Origin: Eubacteriaceae bacterium
Lineage (GTDB): Bacteria > Bacillota > Clostridia > Eubacteriales > Anaerofustaceae
DNA: 64,000 bases
Assembly: GCA_009782875.1 (NCBI GenBank)
Contig: WRIE01000004.1
Span: 1 to 64,000 of the forward strand
Reading direction: 5' to 3'
A model generated the notes under the pieces. That model was not told the DNA's origin. It was given only the letters and a program-made list of their open reading frames with translations, and did not search any database. Positions 17,468 to 25,874 of this stretch are shown piece after piece (position 1 is the stretch's first letter; each line of letters starts with the position of its first letter). A program made the position numbers and the translations under genes.

Positions 17468-19564
17468 GTGGATCCAACAACAATTCTTAAACAGTATTTT
17501 GGCTACGACTCCTTTCGCGAGGGGCAATTAGAGCTGGTCAATGCCCTTGCCAGTAAAAAAGATGTGCTGGCGATAATGCCCACAGGCGCAGGGAAGTCTC
17601 TTTGTTTCCAAATTCCAGCCATGATGCTTCCTGGAACGACTTTGGTTGTATCCCCGCTGATTTCCCTCATGCGAGACCAGATCCAAGCCCTTGCAGCCTG
17701 TGGCATTCCAGCAGCGTTTATAAACAGCTCGCTCCAGGATGGGGAAATCCGGCAAACCTTTTCTAACGCATACAAGGGCCTGTATAAGATCATATACATA
17801 GCGCCTGAGCGCCTTCTGACCCCTTCAATGCTGAGACTTGCAGCCAGCTTGGATATTTCCTTCATTGCAGTTGATGTAGCGCATTGTGTGTCCCACTGGG
17901 GACCGGATTTTCGAAAAAGCTACTTGGATATTCCCAAGTTTGTGGATTGCCTTCAAGCTAGGCCAGTCATTGGGGCTTTCACGGCAACAGCTACCCCTTG
18001 GGTGCGTGATGATATGTTAAAAAACCTTAAGCTAAAGAAGCCTCTTGTAAAAGTGACAGGTTTTGACAGGCCTAACTTGTACTTTGAAGTGCTTGAGCCA
18101 AAAGACAAGAATTATACACTTCGCCAGTACCTGAAAGAGAATGGCGGCAATGGAATCGTCTATTGCTCTACCCGCAAACAAGTGGAAAAAGTCACTGATA
18201 TGCTGTTGTCAAATGGCTTTTCTGCTGTGCGATACCATGCGGGGCTAACGCGAAATGAGCGCATAGAGTCCCAAGATGATTTCTTGAATGACAAGGCAAG
18301 AGTAATAGTAGCAACAAACGCCTTCGGAATGGGCATAGATAAATCAAACGTCAGGTTTGTAATCCATTATAACCTTCCGATGAGTGTGGAAAGCTATTTC
18401 CAAGAAGCGGGCAGGGCAGGAAGGGATGGATTGCCAAGCGACTGCATTTTATATTTTGCGAAGAACGATATTAATATTGCCCGTTTTTTGATCAACAAAA
18501 GCTATAACAAGATTGAAATTGCCCGCAATATGAAGTTATTGGACCAAATGGTGGGTTATTTCAATACTAAAGGCTGCTTAAGAAAATATATGCTTAATTA
18601 TTTCGGCGAACAGCCACCTGAGAGTTGCAGTGGTTGTGCAAATTGCGCACGCAGCGTTGGAAAAAAATACTTGTCAACAGACGCCAGCGAAATCCTCTCC
18701 CATATCATGTTATTAAACAATATGGGCAAACAGCTAGCATTCTCCCAAGCCTGCGATATACTGCTCGGCAAATCAGAAGCTTATTTCGAGTTGCCTACTT
18801 ATGATTCAATGAGGGGATATGCATCCCGCTATATCCAGCAATTAGTTATGTGCTTGAAAGAGGCAGGGTATTTGAAGAATACTGCTAAGCTGGCATTGAC
18901 ACAAAAGGCGGTCAAAGAGCTTAATTTCCAAGTTGTGCAAAAGCCTGATGGGGCAACAACACGAAGCGCAACATCGAAGGGTAAAGTTGATCTGCATAAA
19001 TACCTATTCTCCGAGGAATTGTTCACCAAACTCCAATCCCTTCGCCATGTGATAGCAAATGAAGAAAATGTGCATCCCCACAATATCTTTTCTGATGCCA
19101 CTTTAGTGGACATGTGCTACAAGCATCCATATAGCGATGTGGAGTTTTTATCAGTCAAAGGTGTAGGGGAGTTCAAGCTGAAACAGTATGGCGCACGGTT
19201 TTTAGGGTTGCTTGCCCAAGAAGAGCGGATGGCTCAAGGAAAGGCTTGCGCTTTCACGTATGGTTTTTTACACAAGCATATGAAAGTAGAAGAAACTCCA
19301 GTGCAGATTCTAGGGGTGGTTAACAATATCAATGCTGTTTTGGCCAAATTTAACCAGCCAAGGACCAGCTCACAGAGGCTTAGCAGCCTGCTGGTGGATG
19401 CCGGCTACTTGAGACAGTCCCAAGGCGCGCTCATGCCAACATTCGGGGGGCAAAAAATTGGGATTGCACCAAATGCAAATACACAAATGTTTGATCCAGC
19501 TGCCCAGGAAGTTTGCTTGGAGTTGGCAGTGGAAGATCTAAACAACCAGTTGAGCACCCAATGA
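17468..19564 (+). CDS. recQ: RecQ-family DNA helicase with altered DEAH box
   Basis: 698 residues, GTG start, GAGGG about 13 bases upstream. RecQ motif 0 FREGQLELV, Walker A MPTGAGKS (37-44), motif Ia SPLISLMRDQ, motif III GAFTATAT, motif IV IVYCSTRK, motif V VATNAFGMGIDKSNVRFVIH, motif VI QEAGRAGRDG. Zinc domain: CLRKYMLNYFGE then CSGCANC. HRDC domain near 515-590 and a C-terminal extension of about 100 residues. The Walker B box reads D-V-A-H (136-139) where the family has D-E-A-H. Codon 137 is GTA (17876-17878), one base from GAA. Loss of this glutamate would be expected to cripple ATP hydrolysis. Everything else is intact. Confidence 0.93.
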   Translation: MDPTTILKQYFGYDSFREGQLELVNALASKKDVLAIMPTGAGKSLCFQIPAMMLPGTTLVVSPLISLMRDQIQALAACGIPAAFINSSLQDGEIRQTFSNAYKGLYKIIYIAPERLLTPSMLRLAASLDISFIAVDVAHCVSHWGPDFRKSYLDIPKFVDCLQARPVIGAFTATATPWVRDDMLKNLKLKKPLVKVTGFDRPNLYFEVLEPKDKNYTLRQYLKENGGNGIVYCSTRKQVEKVTDMLLSNGFSAVRYHAGLTRNERIESQDDFLNDKARVIVATNAFGMGIDKSNVRFVIHYNLPMSVESYFQEAGRAGRDGLPSDCILYFAKNDINIARFLINKSYNKIEIARNMKLLDQMVGYFNTKGCLRKYMLNYFGEQPPESCSGCANCARSVGKKYLSTDASEILSHIMLLNNMGKQLAFSQACDILLGKSEAYFELPTYDSMRGYASRYIQQLVMCLKEAGYLKNTAKLALTQKAVKELNFQVVQKPDGATTRSATSKGKVDLHKYLFSEELFTKLQSLRHVIANEENVHPHNIFSDATLVDMCYKHPYSDVEFLSVKGVGEFKLKQYGARFLGLLAQEERMAQGKACAFTYGFLHKHMKVEETPVQILGVVNNINAVLAKFNQPRTSSQRLSSLLVDAGYLRQSQGALMPTFGGQKIGIAPNANTQMFDPAAQEVCLELAVEDLNNQLSTQ

Positions 19565-19569
19565 AAAAA

Positions 19570-19635
19570 AATAAAAAAGCAGCTTGAAGTATCGAGTGGC
19601 AGCAAGAGTTGCTTCACAGATACTTCAGGCTGCTT
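19570..19635 (-). terminator. Intrinsic terminator for hflX
   Basis: AAGCAGCTTGAAGTATC (19577-19593) pairs with GATACTTCAGGCTGCTT (19619-19635), 17 bases with one mismatch. On the leftward strand the stem is followed by a T-tract (complement of the A-run at 19564-19578). It ends the leftward hflX transcript and abuts the recQ stop. Confidence 0.78.
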
Positions 19636-19708
19636 GCTTCTTTTGCCACTGAAATAACTCAAAAAAATTCTTGCTTAAGAAGCTAAATGGCGCTTGGTTA
19701 TTGTGAAA

Positions 19709-21508
19709 TCAGCTGTATACTTTCAATGCAACTGCCCGAAGTTTTGAAGCGTCTTCCAAGCTCACTAAAGCTTGGAGGTATATCCCATCCTCTTGGTATT
19801 TGCTGTCGATAACTTGGCCTGTGGTATATATCTTTGAGACCAGTGAGCCGGAGTCAAATGGCAACAGGACTGCCAGCACACTGCGCATCTCGGAAAGCTT
19901 TTGGGTGATGGCATCTGCTAGCTGTTCCATGCCCTGGCCTGTCAAAGCTGACACGGAAAGGCTGTCCTTGGATTGGAATGTTTCTCCTGAAATATCAGCT
20001 TTATTATATACAGTCAAGATAGGTTTGTCATCTGCCCCCAGGAAAGAAAGCACATCATTGACAACCTGGATTTGCTGCAACCGGTCATCTGCTGAAGAAT
20101 CCACCACCAAAACAAGCAAGTCGGCATACTTAACTTCTTCAAGGGTTGCTCGAAAAGCGTCCACAAGATCGTGGGATAATTTGTTGATAAACCCTACAGT
20201 ATCGACAAGCAAAAAATCCCCGCTGCCAACATTGACCTTCCGGGACACAGGATCCAAAGTAGCAAACAGTTTGTCTGCGACTAGCACATCACTGCCGGAC
20301 AGGTAATTCAAGATTGTCGATTTTCCGGAATTTGTATAACCTACGAGCGCTACAATCGGCACATTTATGCGCTCCCTTGAAACTCTGTTGACATCCCGTT
20401 GCTTCTTGATTTTGTCTATCTCTTTCTCCAGCTCATTCAACCGCCGCCTAAGCAGGCGCCTATCAACTTCCAGCTGGGTTTCGCCTTCGCCCCTGCGGGC
20501 GCCGCCGCCACCACCTCCGCTTCCACCTCCGCCCATGCGGGAGAAGTGGGTCCAATAACCAGCCATTCGCGGAAGCAAGTACTTCATTTGTGCCAGCTCA
20601 ACTTGAAGCCGGCCTTCATGGGTTAGCGCGCGGTCAGCAAAGATGTCTAGTATCAGCGAGGTCCTATCTAAAATATCGATCTTTTCGCCCAGCTCTTTTT
20701 GTATATTGCGTATCTGTGCCGGGGACAATTCATCGTCGAATATGACTGTGTCTGCGTTAAGGGCTTGTGCCTCCAGCGATAAATCGTGGAGCCTGCCAAA
20801 ACCCAGATAGTAAGCCCTGTCAGGTCTCGAGCGTGATTGCAGCACAGATCCTATCGTTATATAGCCTGCAGTTTTTGCCAACTGGTACAGCTCCTCAAAT
20901 GGCTGGGGGGCATCCCGGTCTCCCTCAAGGCCAACCAGGATGGCTTTGGCAATCTCTGATTCCGATTTGATTGTGTCAGCTGGTGAAATACTGGCGTCAG
21001 CTATAAAAATTTCGTCCCAAAGCAAGTCATCAGGTATTGAGCTGGCCTTGTAAGGACCGAATAAACGCGCTTCAATCTTGTCGTTTGAAACAGCTTCCAA
21101 TATTCCAACCTGCATGGAGACCGCTTTCCCGCCCAACACGCCCACGGCCGCCATTGCGTCAAGCCGGATGTTGATTAGCGCTTGGATGTCAGCGTCAGAC
21201 AATGAAGGATTGCCCCCAGGGTGGGTATGGATGCAGCGGATTCCGCTCAGCCGCGATTTAGAGCGCCGCTTGCGGATAACCGGAATTTCCACCCTGTCGG
21301 TTTCTCCCACAGCGACTTTAAGCACATATCCTGAACGGTCGATATAAACCATGGCTTCCCGGCTGGTGGCTTCAGTGAAAGAAGCCAGCAAATCCAGCAT
21401 TTCTTCTGTGGCAAATTGGTTTCTGTTTATTTCTATTTCGTAAATGCCTTTTAACCGCTCGATATAAGATTTTCGGATTCCGTCTAGGTTTCCATTAATT
21501 TCACTCAT
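19709..21508 (-). CDS. hflX: HflX ribosome-associated GTPase with JAMM-like N-terminal domain
   Basis: 599 residues; the bacterial core is about 400. Residues 1-185 are an extension containing HTHPGGNPSLSDAD (94-107), which fits the metal-binding pattern H-x-H-x7-S-x2-D of JAB1/MPN (JAMM) domains, with a possible upstream Glu51. Then comes the HflX N-domain (YYLGFGRLHDLSLEAQALNA; IFDDELSPAQIRNIQ), the glycine-rich loop (326-336), RGEGETQLEVDRRLLRRR, and the G domain: G1 GYTNSGKST (390-398), G3 DTVGF (436-440), G4 NKAD (502-505). HflX splits stalled ribosomes. The extension could be catalytic or structural. Single gene with its own terminator. Confidence 0.93.
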   Translation of the reverse strand: MSEINGNLDGIRKSYIERLKGIYEIEINRNQFATEEMLDLLASFTEATSREAMVYIDRSGYVLKVAVGETDRVEIPVIRKRRSKSRLSGIRCIHTHPGGNPSLSDADIQALINIRLDAMAAVGVLGGKAVSMQVGILEAVSNDKIEARLFGPYKASSIPDDLLWDEIFIADASISPADTIKSESEIAKAILVGLEGDRDAPQPFEELYQLAKTAGYITIGSVLQSRSRPDRAYYLGFGRLHDLSLEAQALNADTVIFDDELSPAQIRNIQKELGEKIDILDRTSLILDIFADRALTHEGRLQVELAQMKYLLPRMAGYWTHFSRMGGGGSGGGGGGARRGEGETQLEVDRRLLRRRLNELEKEIDKIKKQRDVNRVSRERINVPIVALVGYTNSGKSTILNYLSGSDVLVADKLFATLDPVSRKVNVGSGDFLLVDTVGFINKLSHDLVDAFRATLEEVKYADLLVLVVDSSADDRLQQIQVVNDVLSFLGADDKPILTVYNKADISGETFQSKDSLSVSALTGQGMEQLADAITQKLSEMRSVLAVLLPFDSGSLVSKIYTTGQVIDSKYQEDGIYLQALVSLEDASKLRAVALKVYS

Positions 21509-21611
21509 CTATTAGTATTTATCCTCTCTATGTTAAAAGAATACTATATCAAGGTGTAGAAGTCCACTAGAGAACCTATCAAAATATGCGTGGTAGGGTT
21601 CTTTCAACAAT

Positions 21612-21645
21612 AAAAAAAGGCAAGTGTGCCATTAACACACTTGCC
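21612..21645 (-). terminator. Intrinsic terminator of UROD unit 1
   Basis: GGCAAGTGTG (21619-21628) pairs with CACACTTGCC (21636-21645). On the leftward strand the stem is followed directly by seven T residues. It closes the leftward UROD1-microprotein operon, 16 bases beyond the microprotein stop. Confidence 0.88.
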
Positions 21646-21660
21646 TGAAACATTTAGAAT

Positions 21661-21786
21661 TTAGATGCTTTGGAATACTTGACAATATCTTCTGATGAGT
21701 GCATCGCGCTCATTGCCTTCGGCATCTGGATGGTTCTCAGCTACATACCTGAGAATTAAATTATAGATTTTATATTCGTCTGCCAT
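21661..21786 (-). CDS. Microprotein 1, conserved partner of UROD-type methyltransferase
   Basis: 41 codons starting MADEYKIYNLILRYVAEN and ending RRYCQVFQSI, with the core HPDAEGNERDALI. It follows UROD1 by 34 bases with an AGGAGA ribosome site. It is the most divergent of five related small proteins, each directly downstream of a UROD-like gene. Shared features: aromatic-rich N-terminal helix (Y-N-L-x-x-R-Y-V-x-E), P-D-x-E-G turn, second helix with one Cys. No known family recognised. Coding status is supported by conservation across five sites. Confidence 0.75.
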   Translation of the reverse strand: MADEYKIYNLILRYVAENHPDAEGNERDALIRRYCQVFQSI

Positions 21787-21820
21787 AATGTCTCCTTTTA
21801 TTTAAGTGCAAGCCTTTAGC

Positions 21821-22987
21821 TTAATAAGTTGCGTTGTTGTGAACCCACTCATGCACTACACGGAGTTTGTCTGGGTCTACGTCGCCAGGAGCAATAAATG
21901 ACCTGTCATTTCCAAAGACCAAGCCGCCGCCCGGTGCAAACAAATCGATGACTTTTTTAGCTTCTTCAATGCCTTCTTCTGCACTGATGAACCTGAGTGT
22001 GGATGATGGCACACCAGCGATAACGGAGAATTGGCCGTTGAAGCGGCGGTTGAACTCTTCATACTCTCTGGGTTCGAGGAGCGCTACGAGGCTTGATTTT
22101 GGAAGATCTTGCAGATAGTCATAATGCTGTGCCCATGGTCCTTCAAAGTTGGACAGATATTTTGTTCCTGCGTTGAAATATGATTCAACACATTTTCTGT
22201 AGTGTGGCCAATAAACCATGCCGAAGAATTTTGCGTTGAGGAATGTTGGAACGTGGTGCTGTTTTGCTGCCCATGGGAAAGGTGGAAGCGTGGTGCCTGG
22301 TTTTGGCAGCCCTGCTTCAGTGTATGGCAACATTACTTCAATGGCTTTGAGAACTTTCTCTGGATAGCGGCGAAGGTCTGCCAAAGCAGCTGTGAAACCG
22401 CGGTAATAATCGAAGAAGCTGTCCATGAACACTGTGCCGCCGCCTGCGCCTTGTACGCATGGAAGGCCAAGTTGCTCTTTAACTGCGCGGATGGCATATG
22501 TCTCGCGAGTATTGATCTCGCGTTGTTTGATGATGTGTGACAATGTCGCATAAGATGCTTCTTCATCATTCTCTTGGAAATAATCTAATTTCCTCAATGC
22601 CATTTTTGTAATTAATTTGTACGGGTCCTCATAAAATTCCTCGTACTCTTCAACGGTCATGTTTGAATGGTCTTTGTGCTGTGGTGTGACACCGTTTGGT
22701 GATACGTAATGCTCTTTGCTGTTGATCATGACACTCAGTTTTGTTCCGTGGCTGGCGGCAGCTGCCCTTATGCCATCATAGAAGAAATCTGTGTTTGCTT
22801 TCACAAAGCATTCAGCTTCAAGATCAAAGTTCTCCCATACGTCTTCAAGCTTTAGTCCACAGTAGGCGATGGCCCAGTGGGATACTTGGCTTAGAATTGG
22901 AACCCTGTCAGGCTCCTGCACTAAGTCAGTTGCTGTGTTGAAACGGTTTACCCGCTCATCATAGAGTTTCTGCATTTCTTCAGTCAT
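21821..22987 (-). CDS. UROD-superfamily methyltransferase-like protein, copy 1
   Basis: 388 residues, a (beta/alpha)8 UROD fold. QEPDRVPILS (23-32) is the N-terminal arginine motif of this superfamily; next are YVSPNGVTPQHKDHSNM and FDYYRGFTAALADLRRYPEK. At the place where MtaA/MtbA-type enzymes carry the zinc motif H-x-C-G, this protein reads NFEGPWAQHYDYLQDLPKSS. It ends APGGGLVFGNDR...APGD. By family it may transfer a methyl group to or from a corrinoid protein; the substrate is unknown. It is the most divergent of the five copies and the only leftward one. GGAGGA sits 3 bases from a hairpin. Confidence 0.82.
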   Translation of the reverse strand: MTEEMQKLYDERVNRFNTATDLVQEPDRVPILSQVSHWAIAYCGLKLEDVWENFDLEAECFVKANTDFFYDGIRAAAASHGTKLSVMINSKEHYVSPNGVTPQHKDHSNMTVEEYEEFYEDPYKLITKMALRKLDYFQENDEEASYATLSHIIKQREINTRETYAIRAVKEQLGLPCVQGAGGGTVFMDSFFDYYRGFTAALADLRRYPEKVLKAIEVMLPYTEAGLPKPGTTLPPFPWAAKQHHVPTFLNAKFFGMVYWPHYRKCVESYFNAGTKYLSNFEGPWAQHYDYLQDLPKSSLVALLEPREYEEFNRRFNGQFSVIAGVPSSTLRFISAEEGIEEAKKVIDLFAPGGGLVFGNDRSFIAPGDVDPDKLRVVHEWVHNNATY

Positions 22988-22997
22988 TGTTCCTCCA

Positions 22998-23019
22998 GAA
23001 AACCCGTAAATCGGTTTTC
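22998..23019 (-). promoter_or_regulatory. Hairpin next to the ribosome site of UROD copy 1
   Basis: GAAAACC (22998-23004) and GGTTTTC (23013-23019) form a 7-bp stem one base from the ribosome site (TCCTCC on the plus strand, 22991-22996). A second stem lies further upstream at 23055-23084 (CACAA-TGGCG with CGCCA-TTGTG). These leader structures could control translation. Confidence 0.5.
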
Positions 23020-24222
23020 AAAAAATATTTTTGGGGCTTTAAATATGCCTAAAACACAATTGGCGAAGATATCGCGCCATTGTGCAAAGGTGCAAAAAGA
23101 AGACTGGCACTTGGAAATTTCAATTAGTTATGCGCAAGCCAAATCAAGCTTGTACATAATAAAAGGATCAATAGCGATTTTCCAATTAAAAGCGCAATAC
23201 TCAAAATCACTCTAAGAAATATGCGAGATATTTTTATAATGCTAAATCATAGAATATATGAAAATTTACTATTTGTCAATAAAATTGCCAGAACCTCACT
23301 GATTTTTGTAGATGTGTGAATATAAATCGTATATTTATTTGTATATTAGCGGAAGCAGACATGTTTGTGCTATTAAAATATTCAGAATTATAGTTAAGCA
23401 AGCCTTTTAAATTGCCAAAACTATTAAAAAAGGCTTGATAGCAGCCCTGTTAATATTTTTTGCTGGACAACAAGCATATTTTATGTAATATTTTGGCTAT
23501 CAAGCGGCAACTGGCAAAAAAAAAAATCGAATAGCTACACATCTAAAGTTATCACATATTATCAATCTAATTGCAAAAAAACCTTCATAAATTGTACACA
23601 AAGAAATTTTACTAAAGTATTCGACCAATTCAATTTCATCGAAGCCATACTTTAAATTTATAGAGTAATCACCTTCTTTTCTAATCCATCTATAGCAAAA
23701 ATTAGACTCCCTTTCAAAAAAGAAACACTAGCTGCAACATGCGGATTGTGTCCAATGGCTGCTTTATGCTAGCGTCTGCCTATGCCTTATTTTTGTATAA
23801 AATAGGACTGTTAAGTGTTGGATCACACTATGTCCTAGCGCCATATGTCCACAGCTTAACCTTCACCTCTTGATACAGTAAGTTTTTAAGTTAGAGTATA
23901 GTATCCAAAGCTGATAGTCCTTTTGATAAACAACCAAGAAAGGCGACAACTAAGCCAGTTCTTGCTTATGTGCGTTTTACAGCAAAAAAAGGTTTCTTTC
24001 TTGAATAAATGACTATGCTGATAATACTGAAAAAAAACATTTATGTTATAATTAGGTAGGACAAAGTTGCATCAACTAAAACCAATACGAAATCAATCGC
24101 AAATGTGTGTTTTGTATTCAATTAACCGCCAATACTCGACAAAACTGTCAATAACGGACACAACGCTCCTTGCCAAAGCGAAATGATAAACAGACAAAAC
24201 AAGAAAAAGAGGCAAAAAAGAG

Positions 24223-24257
24223 CCGGCAGTTAATAAAAATGCCGGAAACAAGGAGGG
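24223..24257 (+). promoter_or_regulatory. Hairpin plus Shine-Dalgarno before UROD copy 2
   Basis: CCGGCA (24223-24228) and TGCCGG (24240-24245) form a small stem ending 5 bases before AGGAGGG (24251-24257), which is 3 bases from ATG 24261. The position resembles the hairpin in front of copy 1, but the sequence differs. Confidence 0.5.
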
Positions 24258-24260
24258 ATA

Positions 24261-25424
24261 ATGACCGAAGAAATTAAAAAACTGTACGATGAGCGAGTCA
24301 ACCGTTTTATTACCACATCAAACCTGAATGAGCCTGACAGGGTTCCGATTATGAACTCCACAGGAGTTTGGGCGATTGCTTACTCAGGCTACACTTATGC
24401 AGACCTGTACGAGAACTTCGATTTAGAGACCGAAGTCTTTTTAAAATCCCATGAAGGTTTCAACTACGATGGAACCAGAACCGGAGGCGGAATCAACCAC
24501 ATGGTCAAGTTCCATAACGAACTTGGCAGTTTCCAAAACTTTATCTCGCCCAATGCAGTCACACTGCAGCATGCAGAAACTTCCAGCATGGAAGCAGACG
24601 AGTATGACGAGTTTATCGCAGACCCCTTCCGTTTCATCGCCAATAAAATTGCTGTAAGGAAGATTACTGCTTTCCAGCAGGATGATGAAGAGGAAGTTTA
24701 CAGGCTGATGAGCGAGCTTTTCCAGAAACCCGCCCAAGTAAGAGCTAAAACCACCGTTGCAGATGCTATCAAAAACAAACTTGGCATACCCGCGATTTCA
24801 GGCGGCAGCAATATAGTGAACCCGATCGACCAGATATTCGACTTCGTTCGTGGATTCAAAAACACAATGACTGATATCCGCCGCAGGCCGGAAAAACTTC
24901 TTGCAGCTGTCGAAGCGATGATTCCATATGCTGAGCGCAACATACCAAAAGGGCCATTGCCTGAGTTCCCATGGATTACTGACAACCACCATATCGCCAA
25001 ATTCCTGACAAGCGAATTGTTTGGCAAATTCTACTGGCCTTACTACAAGACATCAGTCGAAGGAGTATTCAACGCTGGGACAAAATTCCTCTCACACTTT
25101 GAAGGATCCTGGGAGCAGCATTATGACTATCTACAAGACCTGCCAAAGAAGAGCTTGATATGCATCCTTGAGGATGACGAAGTAGAAGTTTTCAAAAACC
25201 GTTTTGCCAACCAATTCACAATTTATGCCGGCATCCACAGCAGCACATTAAGGTCCGGCGATATCGATAAGTGCAAAGACGAAGCTAAGAAAATAATCGA
25301 CATCGCTGCGCCGGGCGGAGGATACATATATGGCCTTAGAAACGGCCTGCTTGCCCCTGGGGATGGAGATGCTGAAGTTATCCGCGCTTTGAACAAATTC
25401 ATACTAGAATACGCAGTCTATTAG
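24261..25424 (+). CDS. UROD-superfamily methyltransferase-like protein, copy 2
   Basis: 387 residues. LNEPDRVPIMNS (22-33), FISPNAVTLQHAETSSMEAD (94-113), FVRGFKNTMTDIRRRPEKLL, then DNHHIAKFL (241-249) and SHFEGSWEQHYDYLQDLPKK (278-297), where the classical zinc motif would be H-x-C-G and is here H-F-E-G. It ends IAAPGGGYIYGLRNGLLAPG and a final Tyr. Very close to copy 3; a 56-base block is identical. Strong AGGAGGG site. The partner microprotein begins 9 bases after the stop. The reaction is probably methyl transfer, but the substrate cannot be read from the sequence. Confidence 0.85.
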   Translation: MTEEIKKLYDERVNRFITTSNLNEPDRVPIMNSTGVWAIAYSGYTYADLYENFDLETEVFLKSHEGFNYDGTRTGGGINHMVKFHNELGSFQNFISPNAVTLQHAETSSMEADEYDEFIADPFRFIANKIAVRKITAFQQDDEEEVYRLMSELFQKPAQVRAKTTVADAIKNKLGIPAISGGSNIVNPIDQIFDFVRGFKNTMTDIRRRPEKLLAAVEAMIPYAERNIPKGPLPEFPWITDNHHIAKFLTSELFGKFYWPYYKTSVEGVFNAGTKFLSHFEGSWEQHYDYLQDLPKKSLICILEDDEVEVFKNRFANQFTIYAGIHSSTLRSGDIDKCKDEAKKIIDIAAPGGGYIYGLRNGLLAPGDGDAEVIRALNKFILEYAVY

Positions 25425-25433
25425 GAGGCTCAA

Positions 25434-25556
25434 ATGAGGGAAAGAGATATCTACAAGCTAGTTGAAAGGTATGTCACAGAGTTTTTTCCTGACCTCGAAG
25501 GAGAAGCGCGCCAACATCGCATAGAAGCATTATGCGCTTCGTTTATGAATGTATAA
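25434..25556 (+). CDS. Microprotein 2, conserved partner of UROD-type methyltransferase
   Basis: 40 codons: MRERDIYKLVERYVTEFF, then PDLEGEARQHRIEALC and ASFMNV. TTAGGAGG overlaps the UROD2 stop and gives a strong ribosome site 9 bases before ATG. It differs from microprotein 3 at only a few positions, while third-codon changes occur, so the protein appears to be selected. It is soluble, charged, with two predicted helices and one cysteine. Function unknown. Confidence 0.8.
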   Translation: MRERDIYKLVERYVTEFFPDLEGEARQHRIEALCASFMNV

Positions 25557-25820
25557 ATCCCTATAAGCCATAGTTCGCAAACTGTATAGCCTATATACGG
25601 GCAATAATCAAGCAAACGGCTCAGGCCAGCACTTAAGCGCAAGCCTTTGTTGGCCCGATTGGCCTTTGATTGTCTAAGTCAGGCGCATGTGGGCGAACAC
25701 TCATGCCTGCCGCCCTGCAACATTGCACAAATCAAGCCTTTGGGCACAATAATGGCAAATGGCATTTAACCCTTGCGGGCGGGGTATATTCACTTATGCC
25801 CGCTTTAGTCAGTTTGACAA
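25557..25820. other. Spacer between UROD units 2 and 3
   Basis: About 260 bases with no supportable gene and no obvious terminator, in contrast to the spacers after units 1, 3, 4 and 5. Units 2 and 3 may be co-transcribed. Confidence 0.4.
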
Positions 25821-25874
25821 GGAGGCAAGGCCGCTTTATTGCCATAGCTGGCGCTATGGGTATAACGCGGCTAT
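25821..25874 (+). promoter_or_regulatory. Shine-Dalgarno separated from start codon by a long hairpin
   Basis: GGAGG lies at 25821-25825, 49 bases before ATG 25875. Between them, GCCGC (25830-25834) pairs with GCGGC (25867-25871), and CCATAGC (25842-25848) pairs with GCTATGG (25853-25859). If folded, only CAAG plus TAT (7 bases) remain between the ribosome site and ATG 25875, an optimal distance. Confidence 0.55.

Larger units (their letters stand above)
22988..24260. other. AT-rich divergent spacer between UROD copies 1 and 2
   Basis: About 1.27 kb without a supportable gene. It must contain promoters for both directions. A TATAAT sits at 24047-24052 without a good -35. An imperfect inverted repeat CAAGCCTTTT/AAAAGGCTTG spans 23399-23437. 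I see no tandem repeats and no cobalamin-riboswitch B12 box. Confidence 0.5.

Noticed and set aside
20400-20626. Proline/alanine-rich rightward frames opposite hflX
   Set aside because: They are the antisense reading of the glycine-rich loop of HflX.
22988-24260. Possible cobalamin riboswitch or other known riboswitch before the UROD genes
   Set aside because: I looked for a B12 box and the surrounding stems in the leaders of all five units and did not find them. Only simple hairpins and shared short blocks are present.
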